Counted from the stretch's first letter, positions 35,501-46,939 are shown. The stretch: DNA of 64,000 nucleotides from Amanita rubescens (GCA_015039365.1 WION01000110.1:90135-154134); one strand, 5' to 3'. A program made the numbers and translations. The notes: a model not told the origin generated them from the sequence alone.

Positions 35501-37450
35501 TTTGAGACTTTAGACTACCATATGTCACCAACTTTCTATTGTCCATGGAGTTGTGTCTGATACACTTCAACCTCAAAGTTGCTTACTTTCTTTAAGCAGG
35601 TCAGATGTGGTGTGAGGCTGTGTTTTATCACCCACTCCCTGTCCATGAGAGACTGGAGTGACAAGTCTGCTTACAATGATAGATTGACTCACTTTCTATT
35701 GGTCATGTAAATTGTAATGCATCATGGAAAATCAAATTGAGTGATGGCACTCACTTCCTGTAGATTATGGGACAAGACTGCTGATCACAAAGAAAGCATT
35801 GCTCACAAACTGTTGTCATGAGACATTACTATATCAGATCTATGCTAGTTTAATATCACTTACCCACTGATATCAATTTCATCAGATCCTGTCACCAAGA
35901 ATATCATGTGACAACTAACCTGTGCTTCACTCAATTGTTTATTAGTCATCTGAAATATTACTACTCCTGTTTTCATGTCAAGGCATTGGAGTGTCACTTA
36001 CCTCCTGTTAAATCTTTTGCAAGTATCTATTGTCATATGAAGGCCACCTACCTCCCTGGACACCTATTGCCATTAATGTTTCCTAAGCTGATGTGCAGTT
36101 TGACAAAAATATGTATGTACATACCCAGAAATGTGGAAATTTTGAAAAAACTATGAGAACAACATCACCCCATGCCAAAGGTTCATGTTTCAGAACATGT
36201 CTGAACAATATTAATGCTAATAAGGGACATTGTGCATTTGTCCTCACTGAAGTGCAGATCTAACACAAAGGTCAAGATTATTCATCTGTGTTGAAACAAA
36301 TAGCTGATGTATGCAGTCATCATCTATTGCATCAGCAGTTTTCAGGGTTAATTCAGGACAATTCTTCTCTGGTAAATCCATGTCTATCAAAAAATATTAT
36401 TCCCATGTTCAGAAAGAAATCTACATTGTGCCCACCTTCTAATAGCACATATGCCCTGGGAGGATATTTGGCATTCAAAACTTTAGGAAGATAAACTTTC
36501 TGAAAAGTGACTTCAGCAATTTCCCTGGCCCTCCCCCACTTATCTTCATCCTTTCTATCAATCAAGTTGACATATTCACTGTCTATTTGACCATCAAACT
36601 TAGTGAATATTACCAATAAAGGAACTGTAAAGGAAATATTTACTAGTCAGTACTGTTAGATTTTGCAGCACCTTGGCCAATGGAAAGGAGGTAACAATAG
36701 TCAAGTGTAAACAATCTCTCCAAACCAACAAGATGTGGCATGTGTTCATTAGGGCTTACCTCTGCCTGTCCCTTTATTGAAGAATTCAAGTTCTGCAGGC
36801 AGAATTGGGCGAGGGCTGTCCATGGGTATACAGTACCTACAGAAAGCCAAATCAGACAGTACTGTATTGAAAGGGATGAAGCAAGATACCAGATTGCATG
36901 CAGCTGATTCTTCAGCTCAGTTTCTGCACACCTCTTTTCAATGAACTTCCAAGCAATCTCCAGTTCCTCAGTTGATCCAGATTCAAAACCCTGAGAGTCA
37001 TGGAAGATAAAGTTACTTCCAGGGTATGTAATTTGATGCTCAATATCATGCTGGCCTCTCTGTTATGTGTCATTGCATGTGAATGGGCACATCCATATCA
37101 TTAGCTGACCTCAAGTGATGGCATCAAATGATTCTCAGACTGTTCAAGCTGATTACCTGCAAGAAACTCAACAGTTAGTAAGGAAGCACAAAACTCAGAC
37201 CAACTCACCATCCTTGTCATATATGATGGGCTCTGTTGCCTTTGCTACACCACAGACCTTCTCAAGGATGGTTGTTTTGCCTGCATTTGCCCTCCCAATA
37301 ACAAGGATGCGAAAGTGTGGGCAAAGATAATATTCCCTGAGCATTTGAACACGTGTCTCATCTGGATTTGATATGATATTTGTCAGTCAAGGACTAGCAA
37401 TACACATAAATTAGCATACTCAAAAGAGGTACACCAGTTGCGGCAGCCAT
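32552..37450 (-). CDS. P-loop G-domain protein with about 47 single-codon micro-exons (proposed 60-exon model)
   Basis: ATG 37450. Ordinary exons are 37420-37450, 37209-37361, 37110-37156, 36890-37059, 36760-36836, 36436-36624, 36248-36383, 36125-36200 and 36052-36082. They encode a G domain: G1 GRANAGKTT, G3 DSQG in FIFHDSQGFESG, G4 TKFD in LVIFTKFDGQIDSEY, then CPELTLKTADAIDDD and MNNLDLCVRSALQ. After a 3-nt exon (36002-36004) and a 47-nt exon (35920-35966) come 45 consecutive 3-nt phase-0 exons from 35864 down to 33157. Next are a 13-nt exon (33077-33089), 32929-33029, another 3-nt exon (32850-32852) and 32552-32782. The total is 1443 nt in frame (480 aa). Weak points: the GTTCAT donor at 33071-33076, the AAG acceptor before 32782, and the lack of RNA evidence. 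The family is a GTPase group expanded in mushrooms; its cellular role is unknown. Confidence 0.7.
33077..35866 (-). repeat. Tandem array of intron-plus-triplet units
   Basis: On the minus strand each unit reads acceptor (usually CAACAG), 3 nt, donor (usually GTGAGT), then about 50-65 bp to the next acceptor. Units between 33296 and 34930 are similar in sequence (core gacattgcacattttgtg...aggcagtctcatcacatc) with a spacing of mostly 62+3. Units from 34996 to 35866 have lost most sequence similarity but keep the sites and the 3-nt exon. Seen from the plus strand it looks like a minisatellite with repeated cactcac...ctgttgg. Confidence 0.9.
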
Positions 37451-38129
37451 AACTGATACTATGCAAGTTGAGAATCATCATGTGATTGTCTGATAAGGGG
37501 CAGTGAAATACACACCAGAGAAGATGGGGGAAAACTAGGTATGTAAATTAAGATTCAAAAGTGTACTTCTGGACTTGATGGAGGCAATGGATGATGTGTT
37601 TCTGGATTAAGAGAGGCAACAATGATTCGGAGTTACATAATGTGGTTGACTTACTCTGACAAAGAGATATGTTTGCCAGGTGACACTTGAGAGCGCACAG
37701 AGGGATGCGAGCGTGTGATCGAACGGTAGGCCTGGTCAAAGGGTCAAGAGCGCGCGACTATAAGTTCACGAGGCTGCACCGTGTGACCCGGAACAGGGTT
37801 ACTCTCAAGCCAAGTCCAAATTTAGATATCAACTCCATTCGGGAACGTACCCCGTCTTACCTTGTCTTCTTGCCTGGAAACTAAGGAGTCTCAGGCCAGT
37901 GACTCAACACCACGGACGGTCGCTTACGAAGACGCCTGCAGCCCTGTCTTCGCTGACCCGCTTCTACAGGCTACAATTTGTCCACAATGTCCAACCACCG
38001 TCTTCTATCCGCGTCTACGTCAATTCATCGCAGTCTAACCAATCTTGTAATTCGGCCAACAAACGTATGAAACAGATGAGGCTAGTTTAGCAGGCCTGCA
38101 ATTCCATCCTTTCTGACATCATCCCAGTA

Positions 38130-39060
38130 TCCCTCGAGTAATGCAATGTCAACTTGAAGCCCCAGTACGCCGGCTTTCCCAATACCCTTCTTGTTATCGC
38201 AGGACAGACGTAGATCCCAAGAAGGGCCGGATTCCAGCCAAGGTACGTCCGCGCCGATTGTGCTGTAATCCTAGCGGACTGACCTCGTTCTTCCTATCCA
38301 TCGCTACAACGAATCGCACAGGTAGAGAACAAAGCTACTGCTAAACGGCGGGGAGGTTCGTCAATAAGTAGGAGAGCGCGTGTATTGCGTGCTGGAGAAG
38401 ACAACGCTCATGACGGAGATAAGGTTGTCGCGGCCAAGCTGTCTGACTGGAGGTTGGTGAAATTACCGCCGGGCCACGGCTGACCACGGTGCGTCTCACG
38501 TTCTCTACGCATCTAAACCTGATCCTGTTTCGTAGAGGCAGGAACTGATACCACTCATGAATCCGCCGTTGCGCGGTTTAAACGAACTTTCACGCATTCA
38601 CTCCACCAAACTCAACTCTCAACCCAAACGTTCTTACTTCCTAGCGTCGGACGTTGCCGGATGTCGACGCGCCTATTACCCTCGGATCCAACTATGCTGC
38701 ACATCTCCTTATCAGAACTGCCGCGTTTATGACACTGAGACCAGGGACGGAAACGGCGAAGCGTCCTGATTTGTCTCCATAACCCATCCTTACTCAGTAT
38801 GAGTGCTGGATTGACGACGTGTCAAGTGCGCGAAGATATGTTGACCCGAGAAAGGACAGAATCGTCGCTGGGCAACATGTTGGAAGTCCACAAGCGAAGG
38901 GCTTTCGCAAGACTGTTCTACCCACAAACATGTTTCAAATTACGCCGGAATCTTGACCTCAGCTCCATCCATGAAGAAATCATCTTGTTTCCCTTCCTCA
39001 ACCTCCAGTAATGAACGACGGGCGACAGACTCAATTCTACGTCGAAGTCGAGCGAATCGC
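38130..39060 (-). repeat. Dispersed degenerate repeat, copy C (inverted)
   Basis: Its reverse complement matches copy A over about 640 bp and copy B over a longer stretch, including gaaagcccttcgcttgtgga / gaaagtccgtcgctcatgag. With copy B it forms a long, diverged inverted repeat around the AT-rich island. Confidence 0.75.
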
Positions 39061-39109
39061 GACAGCTTTTCAACACTTGCATACCATTATATGTTCTCTC
39101 AACCCGGGG

Positions 39110-39250
39110 CAGAGAAACTGTTGCGTTTCATGGGCGCGCGTGTTATAGTACGAAGGTACTGAAATCCTTTCTTGTATGCGCAGCGGGCTTACCTCGTACT
39201 TCCATAGGCACGAACCATCTACATCCATCCTCCACCCACGCCCTTTAATC
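39110..39250 (+). repeat. Short dispersed repeat, first copy (second at about 41360-41480)
   Basis: gaaggtactgaaatcctttcttgtatgcgcag here and gaaggtactacaatcccttcatgtatgcgtag at about 41404 are related, with further matches after both (cttacctcgtacttcc / tttgacctggttcttc). The pair flanks the F-box gene at 39.6-41.1 kb. Confidence 0.6.
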
Positions 39251-39611
39251 TGCCGCCAGAATCTATAAACCTGCGCCCAGGTAAAGCCTAAGTGTGACTT
39301 TAGGGGTCGTCGTTTTTACCGAGCTCCCAAAATCACATGCCAGATACGCACCTGCCGCCTCTCAGTCCTGACCTGGTCCTTCTGCGCTTCTGCGGAGAGA
39401 TGTATTATCCGAAGGGCGCGTCTCAGATGCTATGATGACGTTAATATGTCACCATGCTGATGACTCTTCCGATGCCATATCCCCAGATCTTTTGGGTCAA
39501 TTGCTAATCTCTGTTGAAAAGGGGTTCGCCGGGGGCGAAGAACGGCCTCCTGGCCCCTGTCCTATTAGATCGCTCTATTTGGCATTGTGTTGTCCAACAA
39601 TCTCCCACAAT

Positions 39612-41056
39612 ATGTTTAGCCAAGCCGAAGAGAAATCTGACGGTCGTACTCCCTCTCAGGGTGAGAGCAGCGTTCATTTTGACTTTCAGCAATCGAAAAT
39701 CAAATCGCCACTTAATGCTCAAACAGCAGCTTTCTTCAATGAAAGGAACGGTATCGACCTTTTACCGGACGACGTGCTTAGAGAAACCTTTCTTTCATGT
39801 GATGGCGAGCGCTTGAAAATACGGTCTCTATCAGAGAGTGATCGTAAGTCGATACTTGAACTTGTCTTACTCTATAATACCGATGATTCTCATATACAAA
39901 AGCGGAGAAGGCACCACAAAACCCGCCTTTACCACTTGTTTTGTCGAGCATATGTTCATCATGGCGTCGTGTTGCCTTATCCACTCCCCAGTTATGGAGC
40001 AGCATAGGCATCGCGTCGTTCACTGAACACTCAACACTTGTTGCCGCGGAATGGCTCTCCCGGGCAAGAGGACTTCCTGTCTCCATCTACATCAAGCGCA
40101 TCTGTTATGATGATGAACATGTCTATGCTAAACTTACAATCTTCCTTTCGGCGTATCATATCAGATCTCTCAATGTCTTTATAACCGGTCCTCTGCTCGA
40201 ACATGATCGCTTCATGTCAGAATTACCTGTAGAAAGCGTCGCATCTCTCGAAAGGCTTACCCTCACCGCGAGCCTTGTCGGTTCCATACCCGTACGCCTA
40301 AACAGCGCACGTTATCCACGTCTGCAATATCTATCCCTCTTAGGCCATTACGACAGCGACTCTGCGATCACCCTCCCATGGACATCGCTGCGTAAGCTTG
40401 ACCTTACGAGGTTTAGCCTCCAATTCACTCAATGCCTTTACATTCTTCGACAATGCACATCCCTCCATTCTGCTTCACTCTTCGTAGTTCCCGCTTTCTT
40501 CCCAACAGGGCATGAACAGGTCTACCTCCCAAATCTTTCTTGTCTTTCGTTTCGTTTCACCTCACCCACTGTTCACATGGGGACATATTTCGATGTGCTC
40601 GCAGTCCCAAGCTTGACATATCTTGCAATTGATCAACCCGCCACGAAATCATATGAGGATCCCCCCGAGATCATCTGGTCGTCGTCAAGCTACGCTCGTA
40701 TGATCGAAGGATCTCACTATCCTCCTATTCACCAACTTATCATCCCACGCACAAAAGATCCAGTCGACCTTGGTGACCTTCTACGCCATACCCCGACTCT
40801 GACACGACTTACTTTGCTCTATGGGGCGCTTGACGAAGATACTTCAAAACAATTGGCTGAAGGACGGCTGGGGCCAAACCTGCAGCATCTAGACATAGAG
40901 GAAATAAGAGGAGTGACTCGGGAACAGTTTTTGGATATTATTTCAATGCGGGTGGAAGATTCAAAGCAGATTGAGGAGGCACCAAGGGGAACGATTACGT
41001 CTATCAAGTTTGTTTGCAGTAATCCTAGGGACCTGACCTTGGATGAAGTATCTTAG
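39612..41056 (+). CDS. F-box protein, divergent member of the local cluster
   Basis: Exons 39612-39843 and 39903-41056 (59-bp intron with GTAAGT donor) give 461 aa. The F-box is split by the intron: IDLLPDDVLRETFLSC before it, NPPLPLVLSSICSSWRRVALSTPQLW after it. LRR-like repeats follow (LERLTLTASL, YPRLQYLSLLG, LRKLDLTRF, LQHLDIEEIRG). Residues in the second half align in pattern with the copies at 46.9-54.9 kb, but the sequence is much more diverged. I chose ATG 39612 because the paralogues also have short N-termini; an in-frame upstream ATG at 39432 exists. Expected role: SCF substrate adaptor. Confidence 0.82.
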
Positions 41057-43203
41057 GCGATTGTGATGATTCCTTACTTATGCTGGCTTTAATTTTGTTT
41101 GGTCATCATGAGCCTGTAACCGATTGATCGTTTCTATGGTAACGACAACCGAATCAACAGGCCTAGACTCTTGACCTCGTCGTCTCTGTCTATCATTTTG
41201 AATCCATTTCATCTGTTGGGATGACGCAATCAACCTGCAGGCGTTGACTCACTCATGCAAGTCTCATCGGAGTCAAACGAACCGCAACGGCTGTCCCAAC
41301 GTGCTCCAACATCCTAGGAAAAGGAAGCAGGCGACACTGGTCAACGTAGGTGCATGAACTTGAAATACGTTCATGGGCGAAGGGATAGTGGCATGTTATG
41401 CTCTGAAGGTACTACAATCCCTTCATGTATGCGTAGTAGAGGTTTGACCTGGTTCTTCTCCCGGCAGTTACAAGCGACATCGTCTATGCCCCACTCGCGC
41501 CTTTCGCCCATCTACATTCATTTCTTGGTTATAGCAGGAAGGACACAGGCCCAAGTACGACTTTGATGGTATCGAAAGTCGTTGTTGGACGGTTCAAAAC
41601 CACCTCCAGCGATGCATCTGCCACCTCTCACAGCATATGGCCCATAATGGGGAATCTCGTCGGACTCGGGAAAAGCTAAAATGGCCCTCTTCTTCTCACC
41701 TTCAACACACACCTACGCCGGCGTCGGAGACATGCCTTTTCATCCATGCTAATCCAATCCGCAATGCATTGGATTCACCCCAAACAACGCTTTGAGCTTC
41801 CAACCTCCGATATGCAGGGTTCTCTGTAGCAGGTACCAGCAGGACAACGCGGCCTCAAATCACGGCTTTGACCGCTTCGCAATATCACTTAATGTGCTCT
41901 AACCTGCGCGCCCACCGTGCACCACTGGATATGGCGAGGCATGTGATAAAGATACGGGATGTCCCAGTCACAAGCGCCTGGCATGGCAGGCCTCTTTCGG
42001 CCCATCGAAGCGCCATTTTTTTCCTGCGTTTTGCTAGGGTGACCATTCTATCGACGAGTGTGCATTGTCAGCCGAGAATCCAGTGGGAGAAAGTGAACTG
42101 TCACAGTAAGTACGGGTTACCGGGTATTTCAGCTTGATCTGATTCCGTGCAGGGCTGAAACTAGATACCCTCGGTTTTTCTCTGTTCCCTTCTGTATTCA
42201 ACGCGTAGATTCGTCTATGGCACGCACCATACGATATCGAGTATTTCAATTGCAGTATTGTTCGCCAAAATCACGGATTCGACGCGTGTCTGACTTCTCC
42301 AGCACCCGTCTTTTCATCTCCTTCGGGTCGGAACTCACTACCGGGCTGGACATTTTCCGAGTCCGTAACCAGAATTTCCATATTCATCGTCGAGCTCGGG
42401 CCAAAAACGGTCTCATTAGGAAATCGAGTATGGATAAATTGAGAAATACTCATTGGTGCCCCCGATCAGACTTCATTGGTGTTCTTTATGGAGATCGAAC
42501 AATCTGTTGCACATTCTGTTTGGTGCTTTGAAAACTGCCAGTCTTATTAGCGAATGTGTAGGGCGTGAATCCAAGGAGAGAAAACGAGATCGCGGTTTGG
42601 TTCTGCGGAGGTGACATATGCATTGGCTACTGTTGTCCTTGTGATTTAAACATTGCATTGAGTGTCGGAAGGGGTGTCTTGGCCGAAGCATCACGGAGGA
42701 ACATAAATGTATGTGTCAGAACAAAGGTAGCTGGACAGATTGTGAGCGGGCGCCAGGCACAAATGGCTCTTCAATGCAGCCAGCACGTTAATCCGGCATG
42801 TTGCCTATCAATCGAAGCACAGCATGCTTAGACGGTAATCCTCCATTTAGCGCGATAGGGATTGAGCGAATGCCTTGAGCTTCACAGATGCACTTCTGTT
42901 GCTTGCGACTTTCACTTCTGACTCACACGGTGGCCGCCAATGCGCTGTAACAGGTACCTCTATGAGTCTTTCCATGACATTACTCGCAGAACTAGCCATA
43001 TGTTTTATCAACGGAGATCACTATCAATCGATCAAAACAGGCAAGGCACTCTGATTAACACCACTGCCTGTCACATGTCACTGCTAACGGCGTCGACGAC
43101 GCCGATGCGGTAGTCGTCGTTATGCTCTGAGTGTCGGCTGTCAAGTTGATACCTTTCAGAACGATTCACACCTGGCCAAGGCGTAAACACAATCAAGGGA
43201 AAG

Positions 43204-43584
43204 TCATCCATGGGACATGATATATTTCATTTGGTGTGTAGGCACTCGGCGCCCCGCGGCCGGCCCCGGGGAAGCAGATATTTCCGTCGTTCCGACCTCC
43301 CGAACATTAGCATTGGTAAGTGAATGATACCGTACAAGTAGAATTGTGGCGCTGACAATTAGGAGTGCAAATGATAGGAATCTCCAAATGTGCCGTGGAA
43401 TACGTGTGAATGGAGAAGAACAGCAATAACGTTTTCTTTCAACTTGTGATTGAGCAACATGTACTTGGTTGCCTCTTTCTAGGTTCGTTACTCGCACCGT
43501 TCCCGGGTCTCTGGAATCCTCTTGGATTGGCATTGCAAGCTTCACGACATAAGGAGCTGGCACCTGCCAGCAGAACGGATTCAT
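43204..43584 (-). CDS. Small hypothetical protein with one membrane segment
   Basis: 126 codons from an ATG. A single hydrophobic segment (FLSFALLIVSATILLV) near residue 75 is preceded by Arg residues, suggesting a type II orientation. It has no recognised family and no clear neighbour relation. It may be a chance ORF. Confidence 0.3.
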   Translation of the reverse strand: MNPFCWQVPAPYVVKLAMPIQEDSRDPGTVRVTNLERGNQVHVAQSQVERKRYCCSSPFTRIPRHIWRFLSFALLIVSATILLVRYHSLTNANVREVGTTEISASPGPAAGRRVPTHQMKYIMSHG

Positions 43585-43805
43585 ATCCGGTATTCAACCC
43601 CAGAGCGCATATAAATACAGAGAGATGGACATCAACCCAAAGAAAGTGGTCTACATTATACTAATGCTATTTTTGAATCTAATATCCTCTCTCCCATCAG
43701 GCACCTAGAAAGCGTCATGCATCAACCAGGAACGCAAATTACCTGGGGACGGCAGCGTGAGGCTTGGCAACCACCGATCTTGGCTTTGCTGTGGGCAATG
43801 CTCGG

Positions 43806-43813
43806 TATAAAAG
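43806..43813 (+). promoter_or_regulatory. TATA box of laccase gene
   Basis: tataaaag lies 53 bp upstream of the laccase ATG at 43866, a plausible core-promoter position with a very short leader. Confidence 0.5.
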
Positions 43814-43865
43814 TGCTTACCATGGATGTCAATTGGTAAGATCGTGTTCTCTGAAGCCTCGTCCA

Positions 43866-46092
43866 ATGCGGCTCTCGCCCCCCTTTGTTTCTCTCTCCTT
43901 CGCCTTATTCGTCTATGCTTCTATAGGTCCCGTCACTGATTTGTACATCGTCAACAAAGTCATTGCACCCGATGGGTTTAGCCGAACGTGAGTAACGCAT
44001 TATTAGGAAAGTTATTGTGTTGACAGCGTTCGACAAAGTGCTGTTCTTGCTGGCGGTACACCGGGATCTGCTACTCTTCCAGGACCCCTTATTGTCGGAA
44101 ACAAAGTATTTGTCGTCTTTGCCTTTGAATAAACTGTCTCTCATCGCGTGGTTAAAGGGAGACCAACTTCGCATTAATGTCAAAGATCAATTGACCGACA
44201 GCATCTTGATGTTGACTACTACTAGCATTGTACGTTCTTTCTTGACCATATCACGAGCCAGACTTTTAAAGGCGGAATATAGCATTGGCACGGGTTTTTT
44301 CAACAAGGAACCCAGTGGGCTGATGGCCCTGTAGGAGTCAGCCAGTGTCCAATAATTCCAGGCGAATCGTTCCTATATCAGTTCAATGTTCGGAATCAAG
44401 CGGGTTCATTTTGGTACCACTCTCATCACGGTACGTATGCACCGTTTGTTTCCTTTTTTGGTTAATTGACCATTAGGGACACAATATTGCGACGGGTTGC
44501 GAGGACCCCTCGTAATTTATGACCCCCATGACCCCTTGAGGCATTTGTAAGTACATGTTTATCCGTCCATCGCAAAAGTTAACTTGGATTATTAGGTATG
44601 ATGTTGACGACGGTAAGGCTAGAAGCGTACACCGCCCAATCATTTATTGACGCCCCGCGAACAGAGAATACCGTCATTACTCTGGCTGACTGGTAAGCAG
44701 TTATTGCTACTCATTGAACCTTATCATAACGACACTGACACCAGGTATCATTTACCCTCGGGTGCTGAACCTCTAATCGCCATCGCCGATTCCACCCTTA
44801 TTAACGGTCTCGGTCGCTATTTTGGAGGTCCGAGTTCGCCATTGGCCATAGTTAATGTCCACCGGAACAGGCGATATCGAATGCGTCTCTTTTCAATCTC
44901 ATGTGATCCCAACTTTATTTTTACCATTGATAACCATAAAATGGTACGTATCACACACAGATGACGAATATCTCATCTTATAGTTACACTACTCAGACTG
45001 TGATCGAAGCCGATGGAGTTGAGACCAATCCCGTGACAGTCGATTCCATTCAAATCTTTGCAGGCCAACGTTATTCATTTATCTTGAAAACGAACCAACC
45101 TGTGAATAATTACTGGATCAGAGCAAGCTCTAGCGGAAGCTTAGTAACAATATTCGAAAACGGGCTCAACTCCGCGATCTTGCGATATGCAGGTGCTCCC
45201 ATCGCAGATCCAACGACGACGCAGACCCCAAGCGTCAACCCATTGCTGGAGACTAGTCTATCTCCACTCCGACACCCAGGTGCCCCTGGAAAGCCTTCCC
45301 AGGGTGGTGCAGATATCAACCTGAATCTTAACATTGTTTTTAATATCGCCGATCTGAAGTTTTTTATTAACGGCGCAACCTTCAAGCCTCCCACCGTTCC
45401 TGTGCTTTTACAGATTCTCAGTGGTGCAAAAACTCCGCAAGAGTTGCTCCCTCCTGGCAGCGTTTATATTCTTCCTCGCAATAAAGTTGTTGAAGTATCA
45501 ATTCCTGGCGGGTCTCCTGGAGCTCCCGTGAGTTTATGTTAGAATCAGGAAATATTGTCGACGGTGACCTTCTTGATACAGCATCCTTTTCACCTGCACG
45601 GAGTGAGTCCTAGTTCGAGTCAAATTCTCGTTTCTTATGCCTGGATAGCAAACGTTTGATGTCGTTCGAAGCGCTGGCAGTTCCAGCTACAACTACGTGA
45701 ACCCAGCGAGGCGCGACGTCGTCAATACTGGTCTTGCCGGCGACAACGTTACTTTCCGGTTCAGCACAGAAAACCCTGGACCATGGATCCTTCATTGGTG
45801 CGAATCATTGTCTTTTCTCCTGTCTATCTTTCTGATGCGTCACTTCTGCTTAGCCATATTGATTTCCACCTGAACCTGTAAGTAGTTATGAACGCCCGGT
45901 TAGTCGTGACGAAATTGATATAATAAAATAGTGGCCTTGCTATAGTATTTGCCACAGATGTCGATACGACGTCTAAGCTCCATCCCCCTAGTAAGTCATT
46001 TCGCACTCGCGATATTCATTTATCGTGACCTGGTATACGTAGCTTCCTGGGAGAAACTGTGCCCTATTTACGATAAGAGCGGCCTCCCGTGA
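43866..46092 (+). CDS. Laccase (multicopper oxidase)
   Basis: Fourteen exons (43866-43987, 44027-44105, 44158-44229, 44283-44430, 44477-44546, 44596-44612, 44665-44692, 44745-44943, 44997-45527, 45582-45602, 45649-45797, 45854-45877, 45932-45990, 46043-46092) keep frame and give 522 aa. A signal peptide ([21 protein letters not shown]) starts it. All four copper-binding motifs are present: [31 protein letters not shown] and HCHIDFHL (each of the last two is set off or split by introns). The residue ten after the type-1 Cys is Leu, the usual axial residue. It oxidises phenols with four-electron reduction of oxygen outside the cell, for lignin or pigment chemistry. The C-terminus [14 protein letters not shown] is family-typical. 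It appears functional. Confidence 0.95.
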
Positions 46093-46939
46093 TGATGTCA
46101 AGGGCGAGGTGAGCCAAGACTCGAACGACATCGGGAGGAATGGACTAGTGCGTATTTTATTAGACAGGCCTTCAACTACGAGGACCGTTTTCGCGCCATG
46201 GGACGAAATATGTTGCATCGTCAATTTGCAGTGACTCAAGTACAATTAGTTTTGCCCAATAAACGTGCACCCCTTACGAGACTGAGTTCGGTCGCCGTGA
46301 ACTTGTTAAATGTGACCGATTCCGAACTCTGTGGGTTGTGGCCCACCGCTTCGCGTGGCATGATCCGAGGCCGGAGATTACGACGCAAATGTAGAATGCT
46401 CACCGCAGCGAACGTAACGAAAGCGATCCTTTGTCTCCTTAAAGTTCGTGCCAAAGACGTTTGTCGGAAAGTTCCGGGCGTGTCTCGCGTTTCGCCTTGG
46501 ACGTTGGTCATCCAGGGTGGGCCACCGCTTCGCGTGGCAGGCCGAGGCCAGCCTGCACTATCGAGCAGCACAGGCATTGAGTCATAGGCGACGCAAATTT
46601 GCTTCAGCGGGAAACCCCGCGTTTATGTCTCGTGAATTGCCGCGCACTGCTTGTCTCGCGTGTAGCCGTTGCCTCTTGGATGTCTCGCGTGTCGCCGTGG
46701 TCTAGGGTAAATCCGCGCGAGGAAGTGAGACCTCCTTTCAGGCCTCGGAACTGAGTCCCTCCGTTAGGCAGATTCATCAGAACCGCATCCGATTCTGAAT
46801 TCAACTTGAACCTCTCCGACATACAGAACTTTCAATAAGACTCAAATCCCAGACATAGTCCTAGAACTGGATAACTGTGACTATTGGACTCGGATGGTGA
46901 AAACGTACGCTATAACGTACATTGGAGCCCATCTAAAAC
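46093..46939. other. Intergenic; short GC-rich repeats and duplicated F-box 5' flank
   Basis: CCACCGCTTCGCGTGGCA occurs at about 46343 and 46522, and tctcgcgtgt.gccgt variants at about 46657 and 46682. From about 46240 and again from about 46790 the sequence matches the upstream flanks of the other two cluster F-box genes (cttacgagactgag; ttcaac.tgaacctctccgacatacag). No separate gene is convincing. Confidence 0.6.

Larger units (their letters stand above)
37451..39611. other. Intergenic with border of AT-rich island and repeat copy C
   Basis: AT-rich sequence continues to about 37680, then changes sharply to mixed composition. Repeat copy C occupies about 38130-39060 in inverted orientation. 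A further short repeat at about 39110-39250 matches 41360-41480. No gene seen. Confidence 0.55.
41057..43865. other. Gene-poor interval
   Basis: Apart from the short repeat near 41360-41480 and one small ORF with a membrane segment (43204-43584), nothing recognisable. Open frames are short and without protein-like pattern. Confidence 0.5.

Noticed and set aside
33296..35866. Plain minisatellite inside one long intron
   Set aside because: Not excluded, but the invariant 3-nt gap between acceptor and donor in diverged units, and the correct frame on both sides, fit splicing units better.
36353..36616. Separate small ORF for part of the G domain
   Set aside because: It is one exon of the minus-strand G-domain gene read into its intron; joined exons give the full domain.
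46198..46705. Overlapping ORFs downstream of laccase
   Set aside because: Created by GC-rich short repeats; no homology pattern, and part of the region is duplicated F-box flank.
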